Source of the DNA: Candidatus Dormiibacter inghamiae | GTDB taxonomy: Bacteria; Chloroflexota; Dormibacteria; Dormibacterales; Dormibacteraceae | Length of the DNA: 64,000 nucleotides | Direction of reading: 5' to 3' | Assembly (NCBI GenBank): GCA_016464825.1 | Contig: JAEKNQ010000030.1 | Coordinates: 1-64,000 of the forward strand | Part shown: positions 43,563-51,072 of the stretch, one piece after another | Layout of the letters: every line of letters begins with the position of its first letter | Position numbering within the stretch: the stretch's first letter is position 1 | The notes under the pieces: generated by a model | Databases searched by the model: none | What the model saw: the letters and a program-made list of their open reading frames with translations, nothing else | Told to the model about the DNA's origin: nothing | Program-made: the position numbers and the translations under genes

Positions 43563-43856
43563 CTACAAATCTCTATCTCGGTTCAGGTCGCGATCTGGTC
43601 GCTGCTGGTGCGATTCCGGTGGCGGCCATTGCGCGACCCGACTGAGCATCAAAGAGCCCACCGCCGGCGCTTCGCGGACGTACTTGCTTTCGGCGGCGCA
43701 ATCCACGAGGAACCCTGCGAGGTCGGCCCGGACCACGTGGCCCAGGTGTCCTCGCTCGCCCTCGCTGAGTACGCGAATACTACCTTGTGGCTTGCCTGTG
43801 ACGAACCGTGGAGGGCGCACCAGTACCCATTCGAGGTCGCTGGCACGCACCGCCAC
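43563..43856 (-). pseudogene. NAD(P)-binding oxidoreductase C-terminal fragment
   Basis: The segment beginning VRASDLEWVLVRPPRFVTG and continuing through GHLGHVVRADLAGFLVDCAA and YVREAPAVGS matches the C-terminal third of atypical SDR/NmrA-like NAD(P)H-binding proteins. The N-terminal Rossmann motif is missing, and sequence upstream switches to an unrelated antitoxin-like fragment at about 43858. It is a remnant. Confidence 0.6.
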
Positions 43857-43857
43857 A

Positions 43858-44077
43858 CCCGTGTCGCCGCGTCCAGGTGTGCCATGGCCGTCGGTGGCAC
43901 TTTGATCTGGTACTCGACCTCGAACGCTTCGGGCGATGCGCCGGTCATGATCGAGATTAGATCTTCAGTCATGGATTGGAGGTCGCCAAGAGTTCGAGCC
44001 TGCGTCGTGCGCTCGACCGCGGGAACATGCACCAGCCGAAACCGCCCGTCGCGGCTGACCTCTGCTCGGTACTTCTT
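43858..44077 (-). pseudogene. HicB-like antitoxin fragment
   Basis: About 70 residues beginning KKYRAEVSRDGRFRLVHVPA and including QARTLGDLQSMTEDLISIMT resemble the N-terminal RNase-H-like fold of HicB-type antitoxins. The reading then fuses out of context to the NAD(P)-binding fragment. No ATG or GTG start is available in frame; only a TTG just upstream. No HicA toxin is visible. Confidence 0.45.
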
Positions 44078-44190
44078 ATCGCCTCCACCACTTCGTTCCA
44101 AACTCTCCTTCGCACTCTTTGAAGATCTCTTCGGCGAATCGCTCGCCAAGCTCGACATGTCGAGGATCGGGATCATCGTCTGGCCGAGCG
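44076..44190 (-). other. C-terminal fragment of an unidentified protein
   Basis: A short stretch with protein-like character (RHVELGERFAEEIFKECEGE, ending KWWRR and a stop at 44076) reads just ahead of the HicB-like fragment. I do not recognise the family. Its upstream part is absent: the same frame to the right runs through the 3' end of a membrane protein gene in a different frame. Confidence 0.3.
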
Positions 44191-44594
44191 CTACCCAGGA
44201 AGCCGGCGCAAGCGTCTGAGCGCCTGCACCACCGCGAGCACCAGGACGGCGAACGGCACAACGAGCAGGAACTGCTGGGTCGCATACCGACGCTGGATCG
44301 CTCTGCCTGGTCCAGTTCGGCTGCCACCTCCTGGCGCGCTGTGCCCGAGCGAATCAGCACCACTGCGTAGATGAGCAGTGGAAGGTAATTGAGCGCGATA
44401 GAGGCCAGAAGCACTCCGACGCCGATCTCCCAGAATACCGGATGGCCGGGACCCGAGAGGCTGGAGCGTAGCGCCAGCCCTCCGAGGCCCCCGGCTAGCA
44501 CCACGGCACCGGCGAACTCGATCAGAACGAACCTCGCTTCGTGGAAGTTGAGATCCAAGGCAGCGAGCTTCCGGACATCGATGATGCGGCTCAT
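44191..44594 (-). pseudogene. Small multi-pass membrane protein with frameshift
   Basis: From an ATG at 44594 (MSRIIDVRKLAALDLNFHEA) the protein has three hydrophobic helices up to LIRSGTARQEVAAELDQAER. The natural continuation, RRYATQQFLLVVPFAVLVLA and a basic tail ending RRLRRLPG, is in another frame after about 44310. A single-base change would give a four-helix protein of about 130 residues. Function unknown. Confidence 0.6.
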
Positions 44595-44706
44595 TGAAAG
44601 GTGGAGCCCCGCGACAAGGAGCGGTGACAACCCTATTCAGGCGTCGGGCTCGCGCCGGGAGGCCCGATACAGATCGTACGGTCACGCGGGGAAAAGGCAG
44701 TAGTGA

Positions 44707-44746
44707 GGCTTCTGCCGTTTGGGGTTACTAACCATGTGCAGAAGCC
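44707..44746. repeat. 9-bp inverted repeat upstream of phd/vapC
   Basis: GGCTTCTGC at 44707-44715 is the perfect reverse complement of GCAGAAGCC at 44738-44746, separated by 22 nt. It lies between the membrane protein remnant and the toxin-antitoxin operon and could be a transcription terminator stem or a regulator site. No U-tract is present. Confidence 0.35.
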
Positions 44747-44776
44747 GCTCCTGGCCCTCGCTCAGACGCAACCAAT

Positions 44777-44805
44777 GTAGCCACCAAGGAGTACAATGTG
44801 GCTAC
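44777..44805 (+). promoter_or_regulatory. Probable autoregulatory operator of phd/vapC
   Basis: Perfect 8-bp inverted repeat GTAGCCAC (44777-44784) and GTGGCTAC (44798-44805). It brackets the AAGGAG ribosome-binding site (44786-44791) and the ATG at 44796. Phd-type antitoxins usually repress their own operon by binding such palindromes, so the placement over the start region fits conditional repression. Binding is inferred, not shown. Confidence 0.6.
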
Positions 44806-45083
44806 TCATGGAACTCGGCATCCGTGAGCTTAAGAACGGGCTGAGCTCTGCTCTACGCCGAGTGGCAGCCGGTGAGGTGATCTTGATCACTGATCGTGGT
44901 GTGCCGGTGGCCCGAGTCGTTCCGGTCGGTGGCCACGCCTCGCTGCCCCGTCACATTCAGGTTCTTCGCGACAAAGGGCAGCTCGAGCTTCGGTCCCCTC
45001 GCCGGAGCCAGCGACGGGGCGCCATCAAGATTAAGCCAGGCGAGAAGACGGCGGCCGACTACGTAAGTGAGCAGCGCCGATGA
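44796..45083 (+). CDS. Phd/YefM-family antitoxin
   Basis: A 95-residue antitoxin. The N-terminal fold is MELGIRELKNGLSSALRRVA followed by GEVILITDRGVPVARVVPV, the typical prevent-host-death DNA-binding domain. The C-terminal basic/disordered half (residues 60-95) would wrap the toxin. The ATG at 44796 has the better-spaced ribosome-binding site; an internal ATG at 44808 is possible. The stop overlaps the toxin start (ATGA). An operator-like palindrome covers its start. Confidence 0.88.
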   Translation: MWLLMELGIRELKNGLSSALRRVAAGEVILITDRGVPVARVVPVGGHASLPRHIQVLRDKGQLELRSPRRSQRRGAIKIKPGEKTAADYVSEQRR

Positions 45084-45520
45084 TCGTCTATGGGGACACC
45101 AGCGGTCTCGTGAAGCTCGTCATTGACGAGATCGGCTCGGATCAAATGGACTCCCTCTACTCGCGAGCCGATATCGTGGCTGCCGCCAGGATCGCCTATG
45201 CGGAACTGAGGGCCGCGCTGGCGGCCTTGGCTCGAGCCGGCCGGATTGCTAGAAGCCAGCTTCCGCGCGTGAGGGAGGAGGCCGAAGAGGTCTGGAACGG
45301 CGTCTCGCCCATTGAAGTGGATTCGAGTCTCGTCCAGCGTGCCGGTGAGCTTGCGGAGGAGCACTACCTATTCGGATACGATGCGGTCCATCTGGCAGCC
45401 CTGCAACGGCTCGCAGAGCCCGGAGGATGCCTGCTCGCGAGCTGGGACTCGGAACTGCGACGCGCTGCTCGCGCGCTCGGCTATGGACTCTATCCCGATT
45501 CGGCGGTGGGACTCCGATGA
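45080..45520 (+). CDS. vapC: VapC-type PIN-domain ribonuclease toxin
   Basis: A 146-residue PIN-domain protein. Acidic active-site residues are in VYGDTSGLVKL (Asp6), AYAELRAALAAL (Glu near 42), GYDAVHLAAL (Asp near 99) and ASWDSELRRAA (Asp near 117), so the catalytic quartet is complete. It is coupled by a 4-bp overlap to the Phd-type antitoxin upstream and by another ATGA overlap to a tiny membrane-protein gene downstream. The cellular RNA target cannot be predicted. Confidence 0.9.
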   Translation: MIVYGDTSGLVKLVIDEIGSDQMDSLYSRADIVAAARIAYAELRAALAALARAGRIARSQLPRVREEAEEVWNGVSPIEVDSSLVQRAGELAEEHYLFGYDAVHLAALQRLAEPGGCLLASWDSELRRAARALGYGLYPDSAVGLR

Positions 45521-45702
45521 CATCCTCCATGGCGTGGATAGCGCTTCTGGCCGTGCTCAGCATTGGCGGCTGGCTGCTTACCCTGCACTCCATCGACTTC
45601 GGCCGCATCCGGCTCCTGGTCCCCAGCCTTTGGGTGTGTGTGTTGGGAGTGACAGCAATCTTCGCGATCATAAGGAGAGGTGCGAGCGGCACGGCGTCGT
45701 GA
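45517..45702 (+). CDS. Two-helix mini membrane protein coupled to vapC
   Basis: A 61-residue protein with two hydrophobic helices (MAWIALLAVLSIGGWLLTL and LLVPSLWVCVLGVTAIFAII) and a basic C-terminus. The ATG at 45517 overlaps the vapC stop as ATGA, so it would be translated from the toxin mRNA. I do not recognise a family. Sequence character is clearly membrane-protein-like rather than random. Whether it belongs functionally to the toxin-antitoxin unit is unknown. Confidence 0.6.
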   Translation: MTSSMAWIALLAVLSIGGWLLTLHSIDFGRIRLLVPSLWVCVLGVTAIFAIIRRGASGTAS

Positions 45703-46610
45703 CCCGGGTGGCGGTACAACTCGGGCTGGGCTCTGAGACGCTGTGCCACTAGTTCAAGCAGGTCGAGATCGACGGCGGTCACCGGCCGGGGACGACGACC
45801 GAAGGGCGCCAACGGATCGGCGAGCCGGGCGGGAGGTCCGGGAGCAGCGGCGGGCCAACGAGTTCCTGAAGGCGGCCGCCAGTTTCTTCGCGCGGGAGCT
45901 CGACCCGCGACTGCCGAAGTAGTGAGCTTCATCAACGGCCAGCGCGGTCGTTGGGGGGTCGAGCCGATCTGCAGAGTGCTGGAGGTCGCCCCATCCACCT
46001 ATTACGCGGCGGCCTCGCGACGGCCCTGTGCCCGTCAGGTCCGCGACCAGGCTCTGAAGCCGGAGATCGCGCGCGTCCAACAGGACAACTGCGGCGTCTA
46101 CGGGGCCCACAAGGTTTGGCGCCAGCTCAACCGGGACGGCTTCGAGGTCGGTCGGGACCGAGTCCGGCGGCTGATGAGGCGGCTACAGCTGGCCGGCGTC
46201 TGGAGGGGCCAAGCTGAAGCGGACCACCCTCCCCGGCGAGGTCGGCGAACGGCCCCAGGATCTGGTCGAACGCAGCTTCGTGGCGGCTCCGAACCGGCTC
46301 TGGGTAGCCGACCTCACCTATGTCAGCGCCTGGACCGGCTTCGTCTGCGCGGCTTTGGGGGTCGATGCCTTCAGTCGCCGGATCGTAGGCTGGCGGGTGC
46401 AGGCCTCACTGCACGCACGAGGTGGCGCTGGATGCTCTCGAGACGGCGCTCTAGGTCCGCCGCGCCCAACAGCTCGAGGGCCTCGTTCATCACTCCGACC
46501 GCGGTGTTCAGTACCTGGCCATCCGCTATACCGAGCGCCTGGCTGCGGCGGGCGCGGTCCGCGAGGAGCTCTACTATCGTCAGTGCGACACCACCGACGT
46601 CGCATGAATC
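45700..46610 (+). mobile_element. Degenerate IS3-family element (orfA and orfB remnants)
   Basis: An orfA remnant (VTRVAVQLGLGSETL, then an in-frame TAG where Trp is usual, then KQVEIDGGHRPGTTTEG and, in a shifted frame, LKAAASFFARELDPRLPK) ends at about 45920. OrfB starts nearby (GVEPICRVLEVAPSTYYAAA, VYGAHKVWRQLNRDGFEVGR). It then shifts frame to RLWVADLTYVSAWTGFV and VDAFSRRIVGWRVQASL, and shifts again. The last Asp and Glu of the DDE set and the element ends are not found. Inactive relic. Confidence 0.8.
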
Positions 46611-46770
46611 CAATCCCCCGAATCTCCAGAAAACTCAGCGTGGTTCACTCGTGGCGTCCCTTCAATTTGAAGACCATGTTGGAGTCCAATGTCGATTTTC
46701 GCCGCCTGCCGTTCGATGGATCAGCAAGGCCAGGTTCACCCCGAACCCGGGATCACTCAGGAGAGGACAG

Positions 46771-47190
46771 ATGAGGTTCATGGTCATCGTGAAGGCGAAC
46801 GAGGAGAGCGAGGCGGGCGTCCTGCCGGATCAGGAGATCCTCACCGAGATGGGCAAGTACAACGAGGAGCTGACCAAGGCAGGGGTCATGCTTGCCGGCG
46901 AGGGGCTGCACCCAAGCTCCAAAGGCGCGCGCGTCAGGTTCGAGGGCGGGCGGCGGACGGTCACCGACGGCCCCTTCGCCGAGACCAAGGAGCTGGTCGC
47001 CGGCTTCTGGCTGATCGAGGTGAAGTCGAAGGAAGAGGCAATCGAGTGGGTGAAGCGGGCTCCCTTCGACGGGGGCACTGAGATCGAGATCCGGCAGGTT
47101 TTCGAGGCGGATGACTTCGGTGACGTGATGACGCCCGAGCTCAGGGAGCAGGAGGAGAGGCTGCGCGCGCAGGCGGCGCAGAAGCGATAG
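46771..47190 (+). CDS. YCII-related (YciI-like) protein
   Basis: A 139-residue dimeric alpha-beta barrel protein. It starts MRFMVIVKANEESEAG and has the conserved ELTKAGVMLAGEGLHPSSKG and TVTDGPFAETKELVAGFWLI segments of the YCII/DGPF family. A CAGGAGAGG ribosome-binding site precedes the ATG at 46771; the upstream in-frame sequence belongs to the IS3 relic. It lies 8 bp before an ECF sigma factor gene, a pairing seen very often for this family, where the YCII protein is thought to be regulated by or to act with the sigma factor. Confidence 0.9.
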   Translation: MRFMVIVKANEESEAGVLPDQEILTEMGKYNEELTKAGVMLAGEGLHPSSKGARVRFEGGRRTVTDGPFAETKELVAGFWLIEVKSKEEAIEWVKRAPFDGGTEIEIRQVFEADDFGDVMTPELREQEERLRAQAAQKR

Positions 47191-47198
47191 CAGGCGCG

Positions 47199-48461
47199 GT
47201 GACGGACCGCGAGACGCGGCGCGCCATCGAGGCGATCTGGAGGATCGAGTCGCCGCGGCTGATCGCGGGCCTCGCCCACATCGTGCGCGACGTCGGCCCG
47301 GCCGAGGAGCTCGCCCAGGATGCCTTCGTCGCCGCGCTGGAACAGTGGCCCGAGTCAGGCGTCCCAGAGCGACCGGGCGCCTGGCTCATGGGTACGGCCA
47401 AGCATCGCGCCATCGACCTGCTCCGCCGGAGGCAGCGGCTGGCGGAGAAGTACCAGAAGCTGGGCCGCGAGCTCGAGGTGGAGAAGGAGCTGGCCGCGCC
47501 GGACTTCGAGGCGGCGCTGGACGATGACATCGGCGACGACCTGCTCGGCCTCATCTTCACCGCCTGCCACCCGGTGCTCTCGACCGAGGCGCGCGCCGCC
47601 CTCACGCTGCGCCTGCTGGGCGGCCTCACCATCGAGGAAATCGCGCGCGCGTTCCTGGTGCCGGCGCCGGCGATCGCCCAGCGCATCGTCCGGGCCAAGC
47701 GCACCCTTGCGGAGGCGCGGGTCCCCTTCGAGGTCCCAACCGGGCCAGAGCTGGCCGCCCGTCTCTCGTCGGTCCTGGAGGTGGTTTACCTGATCTTCAA
47801 CGAGGGCTACTCGGCCACCGCCGGTGACGACTGGATGCGGCCCGCGCTCTGCCAGGACGCGCTGCGCCTCGGCCGCGTGCTGGCGGAGCTGGCTCCCGGT
47901 GAGGCGGAGGTCCACGGCCTGGTGGCCCTGATGGAGATCCAGGCCTCGCGCATGCGCGCGCGCGTCGGTCCTTCGGGAGACCCGGTGCTGCTGCTCGACC
48001 AGGACCGCGGACGCTGGGACCAGCTCCTGATCCGCCGAGGCCTGGCTGCCCTGGAGCGCGCACAGAAGCTTGGCGGAGCGCTCGGCCCCTACTCGCTCCA
48101 GGCCTCGATCGCCTCCTGCCACGCGCGGGCCCGCACTCCCGAGGAAACCGACTGGGTGCGCATCGCGGCCCTTTACGACGCCCTCGCGCAGCTGGCGCCG
48201 TCACCTGTAGTGGAGCTGAACCGAGCGGTCGCGCTTGGCATGGCCTTCGGTCCGGCGGCCGGCCTCGAGCTGGTCGATTCGCTGCGCTTCGAGCCGGCGC
48301 TGCAGGTCTATCACCTGCTGCCAAGCGTGCGGGGGGATCTGCTCGCGAAGCTTGGCCGTCGCGCCGAGGCGCGGGAGGAGTTCGAACGCGCGGCATCGCT
48401 GACCCGCAACGCGCGGGAGCGCAAGCTGCTCCTCCAGCGGGCGGTCGCCTGTGCCGGCTGA
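47199..48461 (+). CDS. ECF sigma factor with C-terminal DUF6596-type domain
   Basis: A 420-residue extracytoplasmic-function-like sigma factor. Region 2 is around residues 15-75 (AEELAQDAFVAALEQWPESG, ERPGAWLMGTAKHRAIDLLR) and region 4 around 125-175 (LTLRLLGGLTIEEIARAFLV). A long C-terminal extension (residues 185-420) holds LIFNEGYSATAGDDW and TPR-like repeats, as in sigma factors associated with YCII proteins. The GTG at 47199 follows the YCII stop by 8 bp. No anti-sigma factor is present; the C-terminal domain probably controls activity. Confidence 0.93.
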   Translation: MTDRETRRAIEAIWRIESPRLIAGLAHIVRDVGPAEELAQDAFVAALEQWPESGVPERPGAWLMGTAKHRAIDLLRRRQRLAEKYQKLGRELEVEKELAAPDFEAALDDDIGDDLLGLIFTACHPVLSTEARAALTLRLLGGLTIEEIARAFLVPAPAIAQRIVRAKRTLAEARVPFEVPTGPELAARLSSVLEVVYLIFNEGYSATAGDDWMRPALCQDALRLGRVLAELAPGEAEVHGLVALMEIQASRMRARVGPSGDPVLLLDQDRGRWDQLLIRRGLAALERAQKLGGALGPYSLQASIASCHARARTPEETDWVRIAALYDALAQLAPSPVVELNRAVALGMAFGPAAGLELVDSLRFEPALQVYHLLPSVRGDLLAKLGRRAEAREEFERAASLTRNARERKLLLQRAVACAG

Positions 48462-48492
48462 GCCGGACCTGCGGTGAGAGAATCTCGCGGCG

Positions 48493-48702
48493 ATGGTGCT
48501 TCTCCTGATCGGTGTGGCGGTGGCGCTGGTCGGTGTCGCGCTCTTGCTCAATCTCGCCAGCTCCGGCTCGTTCGTGATCAGGCACCTGACCTCGCGCAGC
48601 CTGGGGGAGCTGGCGCCCGGCTATGCTGCCAGCAGCACCGGCTTTCGCGTGTACGCCACGCTGGTCCTTGCCATTGGAATCAGACCCGACGAGCCAGACT
48701 AG
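48493..48702 (+). CDS. Small single-pass membrane protein
   Basis: A 69-residue protein starting MVLLLIGVAVALVGVALLLN (one transmembrane helix), followed by a short conserved-looking region with LGELAPGYAASSTGFRVYA and a second weaker hydrophobic stretch. I do not recognise a domain. It starts 31 bp after the ECF sigma gene on the same strand and could be part of that operon. Confidence 0.55.
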   Translation: MVLLLIGVAVALVGVALLLNLASSGSFVIRHLTSRSLGELAPGYAASSTGFRVYATLVLAIGIRPDEPD

Positions 48703-48783
48703 CCCTCCTGACGAGTGGAAGTCTGATATCTTATCTGTCGATCTTTGGATAGCAATCTGAGTGATGGCCGATATACTGTGTCC

Positions 48784-48987
48784 ATGCGTAAGACAACGAT
48801 CGCGGTGGATGACGACAAGGTCAGTGAGGCAGCCCGTGCCTTGGGAACGCGGAGCTTGAAGGAGACCGTGGACCGATCTCTGGATGAGGTCGTGGCCATG
48901 GCAGCCCGGCGAAGGCTGATAGATCGGTTCAGCCGGCCGACCGACCTTGCTGACGACGAGGTCATGGCCAGCGCCTGGCGGGATTGA
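48784..48987 (+). CDS. vapB: VapB-type antitoxin
   Basis: A 67-residue ribbon-helix-helix antitoxin: MRKTTIAVDDDKVSEAARAL forms the DNA-binding strand and helix, and TRSLKETVDRSLDEVVAMAA the second helix. The C-terminus (FSRPTDLADDEVMASAWRD) would bind the toxin. The ATG at 48784 was preferred over an upstream ATG at 48745 because the protein then begins with the RHH strand. Together with vapC 9 bp downstream it makes a type II toxin-antitoxin operon. Confidence 0.85.
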   Translation: MRKTTIAVDDDKVSEAARALGTRSLKETVDRSLDEVVAMAARRRLIDRFSRPTDLADDEVMASAWRD

Positions 48988-48996
48988 GAGGCTGAG

Positions 48997-49419
48997 GTGC
49001 TGAACGCGCGCTATCTCGTCGACAAGAGTGCATTCGCTCGCAAGTCCCATCCTGATGTAGCGCGTGTAATTGATCCCCTGATTGCGACAGGGTCGCTGGC
49101 GCGGTGCGGCATCTTCGAGCTAGAAGTCCTCTATAGCGCACGAAACGCCGAGGAACTCAACAACGATCGGCGGGATCTCAGGCTTGCTCTCGCTCTCGCT
49201 GATACCCGGCAGGACGACTTCGAGCGGGCGGCGGACTACTTGGGGCTGTTAGCCAAGCGCGGCCTGCACCGTTCGGTTCCGATTCCCGACTTGGTCCTAG
49301 CAGCGGTCGCTGAGCGAAGCGGGCTTACCGTCCTCCACTACGACCGTGACTTCGAGGCTCTCCGCACAGTGGTCGGACTGGACGCCGAATGGGTGATGCC
49401 GCAGGGCAGCGTGCCTTGA
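48997..49419 (+). CDS. vapC: VapC-type PIN-domain toxin
   Basis: A 140-residue PIN-domain endoribonuclease with GTG start at 48997. Acidic residues are in YLVDKSAFARKSH (Asp9), GIFELEVLYSARN (Glu near 43), PIPDLVLAAVAERSG (Asp near 97) and LHYDRDFEALRTV (Asp near 115). It is unrelated in detail to the first PIN toxin at 45080. The preceding vapB gene encodes the cognate antitoxin. Apparently intact. Confidence 0.9.
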   Translation: MLNARYLVDKSAFARKSHPDVARVIDPLIATGSLARCGIFELEVLYSARNAEELNNDRRDLRLALALADTRQDDFERAADYLGLLAKRGLHRSVPIPDLVLAAVAERSGLTVLHYDRDFEALRTVVGLDAEWVMPQGSVP

Positions 49420-49750
49420 GCGGATTACCGCGCTGGGTGGGCCCCACCGTTGCGCGCGGTCGGCTAACGTCAACAGCTCAAGCCTGCAGTAGCCGATGCA
49501 ATCGCTCAGACGGGGCTAGTTCGCGAAAGGCTGCCTTCAGCTGACGTCGGTACTCCTCAACGCTCGCTCGGCGCCGGGATAATTGCCGTTCGCGAGGTGG
49601 GTTCGGATCAACACTGCACGCGGGGGCTCACGCCAAGGCTCGGCGCTTACGCCCATCAAGGCCACACTGGCTGCCGCACCGTAACTGCGGCACGCGCATG
49701 CCGATCCTGATCGACACCGCGGCGCACCAGGCTCGCGGGATGGTCCACGG
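49420..49750. other. Intergenic region without recognisable gene
   Basis: About 330 bp between the vapC toxin and a DUF1801 fragment. No open frame has recognisable protein features. The right-hand part (about 49640-49745) reads through from the DUF1801 fragment after its TAG stop without matching that family, so foreign sequence may have joined here. Confidence 0.5.
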
Positions 49751-49876
49751 CTACTTGAACGCCTCCCTCGCTTCGGGCGCGGCGGATCGCACGAGGCGGC
49801 GCACCGCCTCGGCGATCTCGCGCTGGCCGTCGGGCAGAGCAGCGACGTAAGCGTCTACGGTCCGCTCAGCTGCCAT
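49751..49876 (-). pseudogene. DUF1801 protein N-terminal fragment
   Basis: From ATG 49876 the 41 residues RTVDAYVAALPDGQREIAEA and VRSAAPEAREAFK match the start of DUF1801 (YdhG-like) proteins, which continue with a Trp directly after FK. Here a TAG stop occurs at that point and the following sequence is unrelated. The ATG overlaps the last codons of the VOC gene, so the two were co-translated in an operon before truncation. Confidence 0.6.
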
Positions 49877-50282
49877 AGCGCTTGTGCTGGTTGAGGCTAA
49901 ACCAGTTCCCGGAATCGTCGCGAAACAGGGCCTCGATGCCGTAGGGGCGCTCGGCCGGCTCCTGCAGGAAGGTAACGCCCTTGCCCTTCAGCTCCTCGTA
50001 GGCGGTGCGGATGTCATCGGTCTCGATGACGCCGGCGCCCATCACGCCCTTGGCGACCAGCCGGAGGAGGGCCTGGGCGTCCTCCTCGCTGAACATCGGC
50101 GGCTGAGGGCGGGCGAGGAGGATGTTGAGGTCGGGCTGATCCTTCGGGCCGACCGTGAGCCAGCGGAACCCGTCCATGGTCGCGTCGCTGCGCACCTCGA
50201 AGCCGAGCTTCTCCGTGTAGAACGCCTTGGCGCGGTCCTGGTCTTCGACGAACACGTTCACGTGCGAGAGCTTCTTGATCAT
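49866..50282 (-). CDS. VOC-superfamily (glyoxalase-like) protein
   Basis: A 138-residue vicinal-oxygen-chelate protein. It has LSHVNVFVEDQDRAKAFYTE at the start with a metal-ligand His, GFRWLTVGPKDQPDLNILLA in the middle, and IEALFRDDSGNWFSLNQHKR at the C-terminus with the second ligand position. ATG at 50282 overlaps the AraC-type regulator stop (ATGA). Members include glyoxalases, dioxygenases and resistance proteins; the substrate is open. The regulator upstream probably controls it. Confidence 0.88.
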   Translation of the reverse strand: MIKKLSHVNVFVEDQDRAKAFYTEKLGFEVRSDATMDGFRWLTVGPKDQPDLNILLARPQPPMFSEEDAQALLRLVAKGVMGAGVIETDDIRTAYEELKGKGVTFLQEPAERPYGIEALFRDDSGNWFSLNQHKRYGS

Positions 50283-50770
50283 GGCGCCGACGCTACCGCG
50301 CGCCCGTCGTCTGTGCTTCTTCCGGATTGCTGACTTCTGGCGAGACCCGGCCGCGTCCACATGAGGACGAAGCAGCCCGGGATGGGCGGAGCACCGGCAG
50401 AGGCACGCCGGTACTCGGTCGGTGACATGCCCACGAGGTCGCGGAAGCGCGAGCTGAAGGAGCCGACGCTGTCGAACCCGACCAGGAAGCAGATCTCGGT
50501 GATGGTCAGGTTGGCCGCTCGCAGCAGGTCCTTGGCGCGCTCGAACCGGCGCCGGGTCAGATACATCCTCGGAGTCTCGCCGTAGGCCTTGGTGAACGCC
50601 CGCGCGAAGTGGAACTTGGACAGGTGCGCCGCCTGCGCCATCGAGTCGAGGGTGAGGGGCTGGGCGAAGTCGCGGTCGGTGAGGTCGCGCGCCCGCCGCA
50701 GCGCGATCAAGACCTCTGGATGGCTCAAGGCGTGGCCGGAGTCCTTCTTCCTTTCGCTGGAGCGCGGCAT
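50279..50770 (-). CDS. AraC-family transcriptional regulator (HTH-only)
   Basis: A 163-residue regulator made mainly of the double helix-turn-helix AraC domain: LDSMAQAAHLSKFHFARAFT, RRFERAKDLLRAANLTITEI and CFLVGFDSVGSFSSRFRDLV, ending SPTEYRRAS. No sensory domain is present. The start at ATG 50770 avoids an N-terminal extension that overlaps the tRNA remnant. It is coupled to the VOC gene by a 4-bp overlap, a common arrangement for a local regulator and its target. Confidence 0.88.
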   Translation of the reverse strand: MPRSSERKKDSGHALSHPEVLIALRRARDLTDRDFAQPLTLDSMAQAAHLSKFHFARAFTKAYGETPRMYLTRRRFERAKDLLRAANLTITEICFLVGFDSVGSFSSRFRDLVGMSPTEYRRASAGAPPIPGCFVLMWTRPGLARSQQSGRSTDDGRAVASAP

Positions 50771-50894
50771 TCTGACAGCGATTTGACACCAGAGATAGGG
50801 CGAACTTGGGCGAACGTCAGCGTACACGTGGCCGGCCCAACGCCAGATTTTCGTACCTGGGCCGACGGTGCGAATGACCACGAACAGTCGTTCG

Positions 50895-50953
50895 GCGGTC
50901 TCAAGAACGGTTGCCCGCAAGGGCGTGGGGTTCGACTCCCCCTCTCGGCACCA
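50895..50953 (+). tRNA. tRNA-Leu 3' remnant (likely integration site)
   Basis: The stretch contains an anticodon arm with CTCAAGA loop (anticodon CAA, Leu), a long variable arm TGCCCGCAAGGGCG, a T-arm with GGTTCGACTCCCC and an acceptor strand ending TCTCGGCACCA with encoded CCA. The D-arm half upstream is not tRNA-like, and the anticodon stem has a G-G mismatch, so it is a 3' fragment rather than a working tRNA gene. An integrase remnant starts 120 bp downstream, as expected for an attachment site created in a tRNA gene. Confidence 0.65.
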
Positions 50954-51072
50954 AACGATCTGAACTCAAATCGGTCCAAAACGAGCCGAGGGCCCCTCGT
51001 CAGCGATGTCGCTAGTCGCTGCTGACTGGCAGCCGTGAATTTGAGCCCATCTCCAATCGGAGGAGGCGGGCG

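Noticed and set aside
50840-50953. Complete tRNA-Leu gene
   Set aside because: The 5' half lacks a D-arm and the GG of the D-loop, the acceptor stem would have a mismatch and the anticodon stem a G-G pair, so only a 3' remnant is supported.
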